DNA of 45,022 nt from Paenibacillus sp. (GCA_023512345.1 JAILZT010000033.1:1-45022), one strand, 5' to 3'; shown: positions 1 through 8,696, counted from the first letter of the stretch. Made by a program: numbers and translations. Notes: a model not told the origin generated them from the sequence alone.

Positions 1-67
1 TCGTTGTTCAGTTTTCAAAGATCAATGTCTCGTTTGTCGCTCATATTGTCTCAGCAGCGACCTTTAT
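1..67 (-). other. 5' leader of an rRNA operon (partial, runs off left edge)
   Basis: On the minus strand this stretch ends with the GATCTTTGAAAACTGAAC-type sequence typical of the pre-16S leader in Paenibacillus and Bacillus. It lies directly downstream of tandem strong promoters. The 16S gene itself should begin beyond the left edge. The position after bofA matches B. subtilis, where an rrn operon follows bofA. Confidence 0.75.
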
Positions 68-97
68 AATATATCACAGCACCCTTGTTTTAGTCAA
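68..97 (-). promoter_or_regulatory. rrn promoter P2 (sigma-A)
   Basis: Minus strand: -35 TTGACT (97-92), 18-nt spacer, -10 TATATT (73-68), with an A-rich stretch just upstream of the -35 that could act as an UP element. This is the promoter closest to the rRNA leader. Confidence 0.75.
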
Positions 98-174
98 GCG
101 TTTTTTTAATTTATCTTTTCGCTTTACCTTATTGGCAAGTTATTAAGAATGACTTGTCCAAAGGGCCGAAAACT

Positions 175-204
175 AATATATCATACGTTATTAACTTCCG
201 TCAA
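175..204 (-). promoter_or_regulatory. rrn promoter P1 (sigma-A)
   Basis: Minus strand: -35 TTGACG (204-199), 18-nt spacer, -10 TATATT (180-175). It lies immediately after the bofA stop and about 107 bp upstream of P2, giving the tandem promoter layout common for Bacillota rrn operons. Confidence 0.65.
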
Positions 205-207
205 CCC

Positions 208-471
208 TTAAAACAATGTAATTTTCAATCCCATGAGCAGCATCACGCCAGGGAGGCCAAGTAGAGTTACTGTTCCAATCGTAACCGGATTAATGGGTAC
301 GTATACTCCGCTGACTAATCCTGAGAAATTTACTATATATAGAGCCAGAGCCGCTAGAACAAGATGGGTCCCGAAGAGGCCTATCCAGGCCCACCCTAAT
401 CTTTTTTTAAGTACAATAAATACTAATAACGCCGCTGATAGAACCAACATGATCATCGCTGCTATCCTCAC
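208..471 (-). CDS. bofA: Pro-sigma-K processing inhibitor BofA
   Basis: This 87-aa, very hydrophobic protein has two or three membrane segments (about residues 3-20, 25-45 and 63-85) and the family's C-terminal LGLPGVMLLMGLK-like motif. BofA sits in the outer forespore membrane of the sporangium. With SpoIVFA it holds the SpoIVFB protease inactive until the sigma-G signal arrives, so it times sigma-K activation. The start is GTG at 471, preceded by GGGGGTG. It follows the yaaL homologue by 14 nt, the same recR-yaaL-bofA-rrn order as in B. subtilis. The synteny makes the assignment firm. Its length agrees with the family. Confidence 0.9.
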   Translation of the reverse strand: MRIAAMIMLVLSAALLVFIVLKKRLGWAWIGLFGTHLVLAALALYIVNFSGLVSGVYVPINPVTIGTVTLLGLPGVMLLMGLKITLF

Positions 472-485
472 GTTCTCACCCCCTA

Positions 486-758
486 TTATAATGACTGTTC
501 TTTTGCTTGGATTTGGCTGCGGTCCAAACCCAGCATTTTGGCATGCTTTAAGTGAATTTTATACTTTCGCTCCGCTGCCTCCAGCATAAAGATGGCGTAA
601 TCAATCTGATCTTGGCCTTGAGCTTCATCAAACATCAAATATGCTCTCTCCCACTCTGATTGGGCTTTACGGACATCTAAGAACGCTCTCCAGTTATCCT
701 CACTAATGTGTCTATCCGCTTCCTTGCTATTCCATCCCTTAAAGTTCCACCAACTCAT
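486..758 (-). CDS. yaaL: DUF2508 family protein, YaaL homologue
   Basis: This is a 90-aa soluble, charged protein, probably mostly alpha-helical, with many E, K and Q residues and no signal peptide or membrane segment. It is recognised by size and by its place between recR and bofA, where B. subtilis has yaaL (DUF2508). No function is established for the family. The ATG at 758 is preceded by a GAGGGGGA Shine-Dalgarno site. It is separated from recR by about 190 bp containing a terminator, so it is probably transcribed separately from recR and together with bofA. Confidence 0.75.
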   Translation of the reverse strand: MSWWNFKGWNSKEADRHISEDNWRAFLDVRKAQSEWERAYLMFDEAQGQDQIDYAIFMLEAAERKYKIHLKHAKMLGLDRSQIQAKEQSL

Positions 759-837
759 ACCTATTCCCCCTCAGAAAGAATCCAACGATCCTCACATCGT
801 TTATTCTCATTCATATCGGGAAAGGGACAAACTTAGA

Positions 838-868
838 ACCAAAAAAGGAAGCCCGAACTCGGGCTTCC
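838..868 (-). terminator. Intrinsic terminator after recR
   Basis: A perfect 9-bp stem (GGAAGCCCG, 847-855, with CGGGCTTCC, 860-868) has a 4-nt loop and is followed on the minus strand by a run of six T (846-841). It ends the dnaX-yaaK-recR transcript. Confidence 0.9.
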
Positions 869-948
869 TCATTGCTACTTCTATATTACAGACACTTATA
901 TCGTTGAATCTCTAAGCAGCAACGCACTATAAACTATTATTTCGCTTA

Positions 949-1548
949 TCAAAAAAGCTCGCGACGACCTTCCAACGCCTTTGATAAAGTTACTTCATCT
1001 GCATATTCAAGGTCACCGCCAACAGGCAATCCATGAGCGATTCTAGTAATTCTTATTTCAAATGGACGAACGAGGCGGGAAATGTACATGGCCGTAGCCT
1101 CACCCTCTATGTTAGGGTTAGTCGCCATAATAAGCTCCTTCACCCTCTCATCACTTAGACGGGTCAATAGCTCCTTTAGGCGGATATCATCTGGTCCGAT
1201 GCCCTCCATCGGGGAAATAGCTCCCTGCAGAACGTGATAGTACCCGTTAAACTCCTTAGTTCGTTCAATGGCTACTAGATCCTTGGAATCCTGGACCACA
1301 CAAATAACGGAAGGATCGCGAGTTTTGTCCTGACATACACGGCAGGGATCCGTATCTGTAATATTGCAGCAGACAGAGCAGTAATGAAGATTGCGCTTTA
1401 CACTTACGAGCGCCTTTGCGAAATCAATAACCTCATCCTCTTTCATATTCAGTACATGAAAGGCTAGACGGGCAGCCGTCTTCGGACCGATTCCCGGCAA
1501 ACGTGTGAATGCGTCAATCAGCTTAGCTAGCGGTTCGGGATAATACAC
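949..1548 (-). CDS. recR: Recombination mediator RecR
   Basis: RecR works with RecO and RecF to load RecA on single-stranded DNA during gap repair. This 199-aa protein has the family's usual length and order. An N-terminal helix-hairpin-helix (LPGIGPKTA, residues 17-25) comes first, then a four-cysteine zinc site (C57, C60, C69, C72), a Toprim domain (about 80-175, with an EGEA motif) and a C-terminal tail. The start is GTG at 1548 behind AAAGGAG. It forms the conserved dnaX-yaaK-recR cluster with 41 nt to yaaK and is followed by a strong terminator. Confidence 0.97.
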   Translation of the reverse strand: MYYPEPLAKLIDAFTRLPGIGPKTAARLAFHVLNMKEDEVIDFAKALVSVKRNLHYCSVCCNITDTDPCRVCQDKTRDPSVICVVQDSKDLVAIERTKEFNGYYHVLQGAISPMEGIGPDDIRLKELLTRLSDERVKELIMATNPNIEGEATAMYISRLVRPFEIRITRIAHGLPVGGDLEYADEVTLSKALEGRRELF

Positions 1549-1589
1549 TATGGTGGTTCTCCTTTGGGTATAGCTTTAGTGAGTGCAGA

Positions 1590-1901
1590 TTAGAATAATC
1601 CTGGGATTTTCATGCCGCCGGTGAATTTACCCATATCGTTATTCGCAAGCTCTTCCGCCTGGGTAAGTGCATCATTTACAGCCAGAATCACAAGATCCTG
1701 AAGCATTTCTACATCTTCCGGATCAACAGCTTCAGGCTTAATTTGAATAGAGAGCAGTTTTTTATGACCATTTACTTGAACAGTAACCACACCGCCACCA
1801 GCAGAACCTTCGATTACTTTTCCTCCCAGTTCCTCTTGGGCCTTAAGCATTTGTTCTTGCATTTTTTTTACCTGTTTCATCATTTGGTTCATATTATTCA
1901 T
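1590..1901 (-). CDS. yaaK: YbaB/EbfC family nucleoid-associated protein
   Basis: This 103-aa protein begins with a Met- and Lys-rich helix and has the hallmark glycine-rich turn (EGSAGGGVVTV, about residues 31-41) and a C-terminal amphipathic helix. YbaB/EbfC proteins form tweezer-like dimers that bind DNA. Their linkage to dnaX and recR suggests a role in nucleoid organisation or repair, but the exact function in Bacillota is unsettled. The ATG at 1901 has GAGGAGAG upstream. It is co-transcribed with dnaX (49-nt gap) and recR. Confidence 0.92.
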   Translation of the reverse strand: MNNMNQMMKQVKKMQEQMLKAQEELGGKVIEGSAGGGVVTVQVNGHKKLLSIQIKPEAVDPEDVEMLQDLVILAVNDALTQAEELANNDMGKFTGGMKIPGLF

Positions 1902-1950
1902 ACATCATCTCTCCTCTGAATACGCATATCGCGTGATAATATACTTTTTA

Positions 1951-3714
1951 TTACTCTTTTATGATAACGAGGTCTTCCCCAAATAGCTGGATCGCCTCAT
2001 CAATCCAAGGTTCTGATGTTCCACCTGCAGCTTCATGCTCATGCTCCAGCCGTAGTTCTTCCTTATTCTCTTGACTCGCAGACTTCAGAGCAGCTTCATT
2101 CCAATCACGAAGCATTATGGTCACAAGTCTGTACGGTTTGCCTAATCGAGCCGCCATCACACCTTCGATAACCTGTCTGTTCATAGGCTTCTCGGTAGTA
2201 TCACGATGAATCGTATTCTTGAAGGCAACCAGGACCGCATCCTCTGTAACAGATACAGGTTCACCATCCACAAACCATGCATGCACAGTTACCTTTTCCT
2301 CTTTCACAGCCTGCAGCACAAAACTCCACTGTTTATAGATCGCTGCAAAATCAGTGCTATCCTTACCCGCAATGAAAAGATCCATATTAGGCGGCATCTT
2401 GCCTGGAGCTGAAATACGAGGAGCCGGTATTTGCGCACTCGCCGATCTCGATGCAGAGCCCGTTTCTTTGCCACCCCCGGAAATACCACCGGACTGCAAG
2501 GCTTGTTCCAGCTTTTTCTCCAACGCAGCAATCTGTCTCTTCAAAATAACAAATTCACTATTATCAACAGCTGGCAGGCCTGAAGATACATTATTAGAAG
2601 TAGCAGACATCGCAACACCGCTTCCACCCTGTGGCATACTGCACAACTTCATAAGAGCTACCTCAAATAAAGTCTGAGGATGAGTCGCGTATTTCATGTC
2701 GCCAAGATAGCGGTTCAGTGTATCAACAATCTCGAACAGCCGCTCCCGTGAGAAAGCAGACGCCATATCTGTGAACTCCGCCGGATTTAGGACTCGATCT
2801 GTTAATTGATCGGCCCCGGGGACCATTTTAATCATCAACAAGTCCCGGAAATAATAAAGCAAATTTTCCAGACATTTATCTGCACTTTTACCTTCATGCA
2901 TAAGCTGCTCCACTAATTCCAGAAGTAGCCCCATATTCCCTTCCAGGATGGCCGAAGCCAAACGGGCAAACTGCTCTGCAGGTATTCCTCCTGTCATACC
3001 GAGCACCTGCTGATAAGTTACATGTCCATCCGTAAAAGAAGAGATTTGATCCAATATACTGAGTGCATCACGCATACCCCCATCTGACAGACGAGCTATA
3101 TACTGCAATGCGTCAGGGTCTGCCTCAATCCCCTCTTTTTCGCAAATCTCGCTTAGCAGACCTGTCTGCTCCTCAAGAGATACTCTGCGAAAGTCAAAAC
3201 GCTGGCAGCGAGAAATGATTGTTGCCGGTAATTTGTGGGGCTCGGTCGTAGCCAGAATGAACATCACATGCGGAGGTGGCTCCTCCAGAGTCTTCAGAAG
3301 AGCATTAAACGCTTCTGTAGTCAGCATATGCACTTCATCAATAATATACACTTTACGGCGCACCTCGGTAGGCGCATACTTCACCTTGTCCCGCAAGTCG
3401 CGAATTTCTTCCACACCCCGGTTGGATGCTGCATCTATCTCCTGAACATCCATTACATTGCCCGCAGTAATCCGTAAGCATGAAGGACATTCATTACAAG
3501 GTTCCGAACCTTGTTGGCGCTCACAGTTAACCGCCTTAGCCAATACCTTGGCAGCGCTTGTCTTACCGGTTCCCCGCGGGCCGCTGAACAGATAGGCATG
3601 CGAAACCCGCTGTTCACGAATGGCATTCTGCAGCGTTTGAATAATGTGCCGTTGTCCTACCATGTCATTAAACGATTGTGGCCGCCAGGCACGATACAAC
3701 GCGATATGTTCCAC
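1951..3714 (-). CDS. dnaX: DNA polymerase III subunits gamma/tau
   Basis: This is the clamp-loader ATPase of the replisome. At 587 aa it has the expected AAA+ layout: Walker A GPRGTGKT (residues 45-52), a four-cysteine zinc module just after (C64, C73, C76, C79), Walker B IIDEVHML and the sensor-1 region LATTEP, then an oligomerisation domain and a low-complexity linker (about 370-450) leading to the tau-like C-terminus that contacts the polymerase. The start is GTG at 3714 behind an AGAGGG site. No obvious A-run frameshift site of the E. coli kind was seen, so a single full-length product is likely, as in B. subtilis. It lies just downstream of the SRP RNA gene. Confidence 0.97.
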   Translation of the reverse strand: MEHIALYRAWRPQSFNDMVGQRHIIQTLQNAIREQRVSHAYLFSGPRGTGKTSAAKVLAKAVNCERQQGSEPCNECPSCLRITAGNVMDVQEIDAASNRGVEEIRDLRDKVKYAPTEVRRKVYIIDEVHMLTTEAFNALLKTLEEPPPHVMFILATTEPHKLPATIISRCQRFDFRRVSLEEQTGLLSEICEKEGIEADPDALQYIARLSDGGMRDALSILDQISSFTDGHVTYQQVLGMTGGIPAEQFARLASAILEGNMGLLLELVEQLMHEGKSADKCLENLLYYFRDLLMIKMVPGADQLTDRVLNPAEFTDMASAFSRERLFEIVDTLNRYLGDMKYATHPQTLFEVALMKLCSMPQGGSGVAMSATSNNVSSGLPAVDNSEFVILKRQIAALEKKLEQALQSGGISGGGKETGSASRSASAQIPAPRISAPGKMPPNMDLFIAGKDSTDFAAIYKQWSFVLQAVKEEKVTVHAWFVDGEPVSVTEDAVLVAFKNTIHRDTTEKPMNRQVIEGVMAARLGKPYRLVTIMLRDWNEAALKSASQENKEELRLEHEHEAAGGTSEPWIDEAIQLFGEDLVIIKE

Positions 3715-3796
3715 TATGCTTTACCCTCTTTCAACTGCCGCATTCCCGGCGTTTGTCGCTTATTTATTATACTATAATCCTTAAGCTTTGACCAAA

Positions 3797-3829
3797 AACA
3801 AAAAGCATCTTCGCTTATCGCAAAGATGC
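3797..3829 (-). terminator. Intrinsic terminator after SRP RNA
   Basis: A 10-bp stem with one G-U pair (3805-3814 with 3820-3829) is followed on the minus strand by TTTTTG TTTTTGG. It lies about 20 nt past the 3' end of the SRP RNA and defines its termination before dnaX. Confidence 0.85.
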
Positions 3830-3847
3830 ATTAATTATTAAGTATAA

Positions 3848-4119
3848 ACCGTGCACCTGTTATTGATAGCTGCGATCCAAGCGGCAGCCCTACGCGACTG
3901 CTCGGACTAGGCAACCCTCCGGCACAAGAGTAACTTACTTATGGCTGCTTCCTTCCGGACCTGACCAGGTTCATAAGCACTCATTGCGGAGGACCCAATC
4001 GTCAACACAGCACGTAGGGACCAAGGCCTCACATCGACAGCACCTCTAACAGGAATTCAACCTCGCTACAGCGGATTGCGAGTTACAGGGCACCGCTACC
4101 TCCCCGTCTAGCACGGCGA
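3848..4119 (-). ncRNA. scr: Signal recognition particle RNA (large, Bacillus type)
   Basis: The minus strand carries the diagnostic SRP domain IV sequence GTCAGGTCCGGAAGGAAGCA (about 3945-3964). It also has the 5' Alu-domain GCCGTGCTA..GGGGAGGTAGCGGTGCCC segment and a 3' end GGTGCACGG, as in B. subtilis scRNA. At about 272 nt it is the long form with an Alu domain. It binds Ffh (and HBsu in Bacillus) and targets nascent membrane and secreted proteins. The ends are estimated from the promoter and terminator. Its position next to dnaX matches B. subtilis. Confidence 0.95.
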
Positions 4120-4124
4120 ACTCA

Positions 4125-4153
4125 AGTATAGCTCACACCTAAATAAAAATCAA
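4125..4153 (-). promoter_or_regulatory. scr promoter (sigma-A)
   Basis: Minus strand: -35 TTGATT (4153-4148), exactly 17-nt spacer, -10 TATACT (4130-4125). Initiation is expected near 4119, matching the 5' end of the SRP RNA. Confidence 0.85.
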
Positions 4154-4170
4154 CCATATTGCGGAATCCA

Positions 4171-4200
4171 AAAACCCCCAACTATAATAGTCGGGGGTTT
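4171..4200 (-). terminator. Intrinsic terminator after rpmE
   Basis: An inverted repeat around CCCCC...GGGGG with an AT-rich inner stem is followed on the minus strand by TTTTTGG. It lies about 30 nt after the rpmE stop and before the scr promoter. Confidence 0.85.
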
Positions 4201-4231
4201 GTCTAATTAAGCCGCAAAACGGCTAGTCGGA

Positions 4232-4429
4232 TTAGATACCGTATTTCTTCTTAAATTTATCGACACGACCACCAGCATCCAGGAATTTCTGCTTGCCAGT
4301 AAAGAAAGGATGGCAGTTGGAGCAAATTTCGACGCGAAGCTCTTGTTTAACAGAGCCAGCTTCAAAAGTATTGCCACATGCGCAGCTTACCTTAGTCAAG
4401 TTATACTTAGGTTGAATTGCTTCTTGCAT
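4232..4429 (-). CDS. rpmE: 50S ribosomal protein L31 (zinc-binding form)
   Basis: The protein begins MQEAIQPKYN and is 65 aa, the normal L31 length. It keeps four cysteines (C16, C18, C36, C39) of the zinc-binding C+ type, so it is the primary rpmE paralogue rather than the zinc-independent ytiA/rpmE2 type. The ATG at 4429 is chosen because GAGGTG lies 8 nt upstream and it fits the family start. A longer in-frame reading to 4504 has no ribosome site. As in B. subtilis it lies near rho, but here a radical SAM gene is inserted between them. Confidence 0.95.
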   Translation of the reverse strand: MQEAIQPKYNLTKVSCACGNTFEAGSVKQELRVEICSNCHPFFTGKQKFLDAGGRVDKFKKKYGI

Positions 4430-4550
4430 TTGAATTTCACCTCTTTTGCCCTGGGTCTCATGCGGACACAGAGTTATAATAAACAGATATTCACATTCTA
4501 TCATGAATTATATGAATCGGCAATATGTTTCATTTTTATATTTTCAAGTG

Positions 4551-5828
4551 CTAAACACGGACATTTCCTTGTTTGATGCGAGCCTTATCTGCTGGAGGAA
4601 TATGTGTATAAGAACCGATAACCACATCCGGCAGCTCCTCACGAAAAATATCAAGCATGGTTTTCATTCCAAGAATTTCGCCTTGAGCGGGAGGAATTAA
4701 TCCCAAATAACTCTCTGGATCAATATTCAGGTTACGCATCTGGATTAATCTCAGTCCTGTGCGTTTAACAAACTCAACCATAGCTTCAATCTCTTCTTCC
4801 CGATCCGTTACCCCTGGGAACACTAAATAGTTAATCGAAGTATAAACGCCCTGTGATACGGCATACTTCAGAGACTTCTCCACGTTAGCCAGGGTGTAGC
4901 CACGGGGCTTGTAATAGGCATTATAATGATCATCCAATGCACTTATTGTGCTGACACGCATTAAATCAAGGCCCGCATCAACAATTCCACGGATATGATC
5001 AGTCAAGCCGGCATTCGTGTTGATATTGATATAACCCATATTTGTAGTGGCGCGAACTTCACGCATAGCTTCAATAATAATCTTAGCTTGCGTAGAGGGT
5101 TCGCCTTCACAGCCTTGCCCGAAGCTGACAATGGATTCCGGTGTCTTGAGGTGCTCCAGCATAACCTGTACCAACTCATCCACTCTTGGACGGAAATTCA
5201 TCCGCGTCTGTGGAGATACAAACCCACTATCCTCCGGCTGATCGGAAATACAGCCAAAGCAGCCTGCATTACAGGAATGGGAGACAGGTACAGCACCTTC
5301 CCAGCGGCCTAAAAAGCTATTGGAAGACGTAAGACATTCATACTCAAGCGCACAATTGGAGAGATGCTCGTAGAGGCGATTCTCCGGGTATTTGGCCAAA
5401 AGTTCGCTAACACCAGCCTTTACACCCTTAGTATCACAGTTGAGAGGATTCCACTTTTCAGGATCATCCGTAAGTTCTGCACCTACGTAGAAACCCCCGT
5501 CTTTCCAAACTACCGCAGAATATCCGAACAGTGGAAGCTTATACGATTTATCTGTCTTAACATAACCAGGAAGGCACAGTCGAGTAAAACCTTGCGGCAA
5601 AAGTGCACCAACAGCCTGCGAGCCTAACGGCAAGGGCTGCATTTCGCCCGTCTCTGGGTTCATGCCTGCCGCTCGTGTATTCGGCAACCCAACAAGCGTA
5701 GCACCCTCTGGCAACGGAATTAATTCTTCCTCCAGAATTTCAACAATCATATCTCCACTACGGGCTAAGCCGTACAATTCGGGATGGTCGTATACATTCC
5801 CTTGCTCATCCGCATATACCAAATACAT
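4551..5828 (-). CDS. Radical SAM protein of unknown substrate
   Basis: This 425-aa protein has an N-terminal region of about 175 residues without a recognised fold, then a radical SAM core. The cluster motif C186-x3-C190-x2-C193 would bind a 4Fe-4S cluster and S-adenosylmethionine. A glycine-rich segment GQGCEGEPS (near 238-246) probably contacts SAM. Further strands (YININTNAG, DLMRVSTISA, INYLVFPGVTD) fit the TIM-barrel core. No C-terminal cysteine-rich extension for extra clusters was seen. The gene lies 21 nt downstream of rho and 121 nt before rpmE, in the same direction, so it is probably expressed with them. I cannot name a substrate. The family call is firm, the function unknown. Confidence 0.85.
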   Translation of the reverse strand: MYLVYADEQGNVYDHPELYGLARSGDMIVEILEEELIPLPEGATLVGLPNTRAAGMNPETGEMQPLPLGSQAVGALLPQGFTRLCLPGYVKTDKSYKLPLFGYSAVVWKDGGFYVGAELTDDPEKWNPLNCDTKGVKAGVSELLAKYPENRLYEHLSNCALEYECLTSSNSFLGRWEGAVPVSHSCNAGCFGCISDQPEDSGFVSPQTRMNFRPRVDELVQVMLEHLKTPESIVSFGQGCEGEPSTQAKIIIEAMREVRATTNMGYININTNAGLTDHIRGIVDAGLDLMRVSTISALDDHYNAYYKPRGYTLANVEKSLKYAVSQGVYTSINYLVFPGVTDREEEIEAMVEFVKRTGLRLIQMRNLNIDPESYLGLIPPAQGEILGMKTMLDIFREELPDVVIGSYTHIPPADKARIKQGNVRV

Positions 5829-5849
5829 TGTTAATCACCTCTTATCATT

Positions 5850-7205
5850 CTAAGTTGTAGGCATGGATGGAGCTTTAGCCCGTGTCGTTGTACGTCGTGC
5901 CGATGCTCCGCTGTTGGAGGTTCCGCCATTACTGGCAGTCCCGTTCGAAGATTCCTTGGAGCCAGCAACATCAAAAGAGGCCAAGAACTCAGCATTAGTC
6001 TTCGTATCACGCAGCTTTTTGATAAACCCTTCCACAAAATCGTAGGATTCATTCATATTTTTACGAATAGCCCAAATGGTATCCAGTTCTTCCTTACTCA
6101 GAAGTACCTCTTCACGACGTGTTCCTGAACGGCGAATATCTATAGCAGGGAAAATCCGACGTTCTGCCAGCTTACGATCCAAATGGAGTTCCATATTACC
6201 TGTACCCTTAAACTCTTCATAGATGATATCGTCCATACGCGAACCTGTATCAATCAGTGCAGTTGCCAGAATTGTCAGGCTTCCACCCTCTTCTACATTG
6301 CGCGCCGATCCAAAAAAACGCTTGGGCCGATGAAAGGCTGCTGGGTCAATACCACCACTTAGTGTCCGTCCAGATGGAGGAACCACTAGATTATAGGCTC
6401 TAGCTAGACGGGTGATGCTATCCATGAGGATAACGACATCCTTTTTATGTTCTACTAAGCGAAGAGCACGTTGTAAGACTAGCTCCGCTACTTTGATATG
6501 ATTCTCAGGCAGCTCATCAAAAGTGGACGCAACAACTTCGCCCTTCACAGAACGCTGCATATCCGTAACTTCTTCAGGACGTTCATCTATAAGCAGTACG
6601 AATAATTCAATCTCAGGATTATTGATGGAGATGCTGTTGGCAATTTCTTTCAGGAGGAGCGTTTTCCCCGCTTTGGGAGGTGCTACAATTAATCCGCGCT
6701 GCCCCAAGCCTACAGGAGCAAGCAAATCCATTATTCGGGTAGATAAATGGGTAGGGGATGTTTCAAGCGGCAGCTTAACTTGCGGATAAAGAGGTGTAAG
6801 TGCTGGGAAATGAAGACGTTCCGCTGCAGTAGCAGGATTCTCACCATTAACGGCATTTACCTGAAGCAATCCAAAATACCGTTCATTTTCTTTGGGTGTC
6901 CGGCATTTTCCGGATACAAGATCCCCGCTTCTGAGATCAAACTTGCGAATTTGAGAAGCTGAAATGTAGATATCTTCAGCACTCGGCAAATAGTTGATGG
7001 GCCTTAGAAAACCATACCCCTCAGGTAGAATTTCCAGTACACCTTCCATAAACATAAGCCCGCTCTGCTCTGCTTGGGCCCTTAGGATCGCAAAAATCAG
7101 TTCCCGTTTTTTCATCTGGCCATAGTAAGGAATCTGGTATTTCTTGGCCAGTGTGTACAAATCGGTCAGCTTCATTACTTCCAAATCGGAAATTTGAAGA
7201 TCCAT
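5850..7205 (-). CDS. rho: Transcription termination factor Rho
   Basis: Rho is the hexameric RNA helicase that ends many transcripts and suppresses antisense transcription. At 451 aa it contains the N-terminal Rho_N helical domain (MDLQISDLEVMKLTDL...), the cold-shock-like RNA-binding domain (about 52-125, EGYGFLRP) and the RecA-type ATPase. The ATPase has Walker A PPKAGKTLL and Walker B VVILMDSITRLARA, and the family signature GGIDPAALHRPKRFFG is present with F in place of the usual second A-L. A Ser/Asn/Gly/Thr-rich basic tail of about 30 residues follows the conserved end and is not in B. subtilis Rho. The ATG at 7205 has GGTGG upstream. Its neighbours murA and rpmE match the B. subtilis order. 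Confidence 0.97.
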   Translation of the reverse strand: MDLQISDLEVMKLTDLYTLAKKYQIPYYGQMKKRELIFAILRAQAEQSGLMFMEGVLEILPEGYGFLRPINYLPSAEDIYISASQIRKFDLRSGDLVSGKCRTPKENERYFGLLQVNAVNGENPATAAERLHFPALTPLYPQVKLPLETSPTHLSTRIMDLLAPVGLGQRGLIVAPPKAGKTLLLKEIANSISINNPEIELFVLLIDERPEEVTDMQRSVKGEVVASTFDELPENHIKVAELVLQRALRLVEHKKDVVILMDSITRLARAYNLVVPPSGRTLSGGIDPAAFHRPKRFFGSARNVEEGGSLTILATALIDTGSRMDDIIYEEFKGTGNMELHLDRKLAERRIFPAIDIRRSGTRREEVLLSKEELDTIWAIRKNMNESYDFVEGFIKKLRDTKTNAEFLASFDVAGSKESSNGTASNGGTSNSGASARRTTTRAKAPSMPTT

Positions 7206-7368
7206 GTAATAACCACCTATTCAATTTTTTATATGAGTTCATCTAGCAAATCTGCACATTATATTAGGAGTCTAGTAAAATCCTTATTAGGATAGGATTA
7301 CCCAAATTGGAAGGAGATATGCAGTACAAATGCAAATAAACTCCCCCAACCTATGGGTATTACGAATT

Positions 7369-8622
7369 TTATTCGTTCTCACGCCATACTTCAGCACCTA
7401 ATTGACGTAGATTGATTACCAGGTTGTCATAACCCCGGTCGATATATTCCACACCGGTTACCTCAGTAATTCCATCCTCAACTGTCAATCCTGCAATAAC
7501 AAGGGCTGCCCCCGCGCGCAAATCGGCAGCTTTAACTTTGGCAGCATTAAGCTTACTGCCCTCGATAATCGCAGACCGGCCTTCTACACGGATCTTGGCG
7601 CCCATACGTACTAATTCAGGTACATGCTTAAATCGGTTGCTGTAGACAAAATCACTTAGTACACTAACACCTTCCGCCTGAGTTAGCAAGCTCGTCATAG
7701 GGGATTGCAAATCGGTGGGAAAACCTGGGTAAATTAAAGCTTTTACATCAGCGTGCTCATATCTAGCCTTACCAATTACACGAATACTCTCGTCCAACTC
7801 TTCAATTCCTACGCCCATTTCAAGCAGCTTTGCCGTTAATGCTTCCAAATGCTTCGGAATTACGTTATCTATAACCACGTCACCGCGCGTTGCCGCAGCA
7901 GCAATCATATATGTTCCAGCTTGGATCCGATCGGGAATAATGGAGTGACGGCAACCGTGCATCTCCGTGACACCTTCGATCCGGATAGTTTCTGTACCAG
8001 CGCCTTTAATAATGGCGCCCATGGAGTTTAGTAGGGTAGCAACATCTATAATCTCAGGCTCTTTAGCCGCGTTTTCGATAATTGTAGAGCCTTTGGCCCG
8101 TGAAGCAGCCAACATAATATTAATTGTGGCACCTACGCTGGATACATCCAAATAGATCTTAGCTCCGCGTAGTTCCTTTGCGTAAAGGTGAATTGATCCA
8201 TGTTCATTGGTTACTGTTGCGCCCAGCGCTTCAAATCCTTTGATGTGCTGGTCAATGGGGCGGGGCTCAAAATTACAGCCACCAGGCAGGCCTATGGTTG
8301 CTTCCTTGAATCTCCCAAGCAATGCTCCCATCATATAATAAGAAGCACGCAGCTTCTTAACGGGCCCGTTTGGCATAGGGATAGATAAGATACGGGAGGG
8401 GTCAATTCTCATTTGGTTGCCTGACCAAGACACACTTGCGCCAAGCTCTTCCAAGATTTCGGAATAAACGGCAACATCACTAAGGATCGGCAAATTATCC
8501 AGAATAACTTCAGATTCGGCTAAAATCGCCGCGGGAATTAGCGCTATGGCACTATTCTTTGCTCCGCTGATTGTTACAACGCCCTTCAGTGGACGCCCAC
8601 CGTCAATCATTAATTTTTCCAT
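7369..8622 (-). CDS. murA: UDP-N-acetylglucosamine 1-carboxyvinyltransferase
   Basis: MurA transfers enolpyruvate from PEP to UDP-GlcNAc, the first committed step of peptidoglycan precursor synthesis in the cytoplasm. The 417-aa length is standard. Visible landmarks are the N-terminal GGRPLKGVVTISGAKNSA substrate loop (K22, N23) and the catalytic C116 in LPGGC, which is the fosfomycin target. A C-terminal Arg-rich site (LRAGAALVIAG) is also present. Many Bacillota have two paralogues. The linkage fba-murA-rho corresponds to B. subtilis murAB (murZ), so this is probably the MurZ-type copy. About 160 bp separates it from rho. A weak AT-rich hairpin there may or may not terminate. Confidence 0.95.
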   Translation of the reverse strand: MEKLMIDGGRPLKGVVTISGAKNSAIALIPAAILAESEVILDNLPILSDVAVYSEILEELGASVSWSGNQMRIDPSRILSIPMPNGPVKKLRASYYMMGALLGRFKEATIGLPGGCNFEPRPIDQHIKGFEALGATVTNEHGSIHLYAKELRGAKIYLDVSSVGATINIMLAASRAKGSTIIENAAKEPEIIDVATLLNSMGAIIKGAGTETIRIEGVTEMHGCRHSIIPDRIQAGTYMIAAAATRGDVVIDNVIPKHLEALTAKLLEMGVGIEELDESIRVIGKARYEHADVKALIYPGFPTDLQSPMTSLLTQAEGVSVLSDFVYSNRFKHVPELVRMGAKIRVEGRSAIIEGSKLNAAKVKAADLRAGAALVIAGLTVEDGITEVTGVEYIDRGYDNLVINLRQLGAEVWRENE

Positions 8623-8696
8623 ATATTATCTGGTTCCCCCTACGTGTATTGCAACTGATCGACAATACGTGCTGTGAGTTTTTTGGTGATGAAAAT

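Noticed and set aside
7279..7299. Possible murA terminator (AATCCT/AGGATT)
   Set aside because: The stem is only 6 AT-rich pairs and the T tail is weak, so it was not listed as a feature.
7316..7340. Tiny plus-strand frame after AAGGAGAT (MQYKCK)
   Set aside because: Only six codons, in the rho-murA gap, with nothing else to support it.
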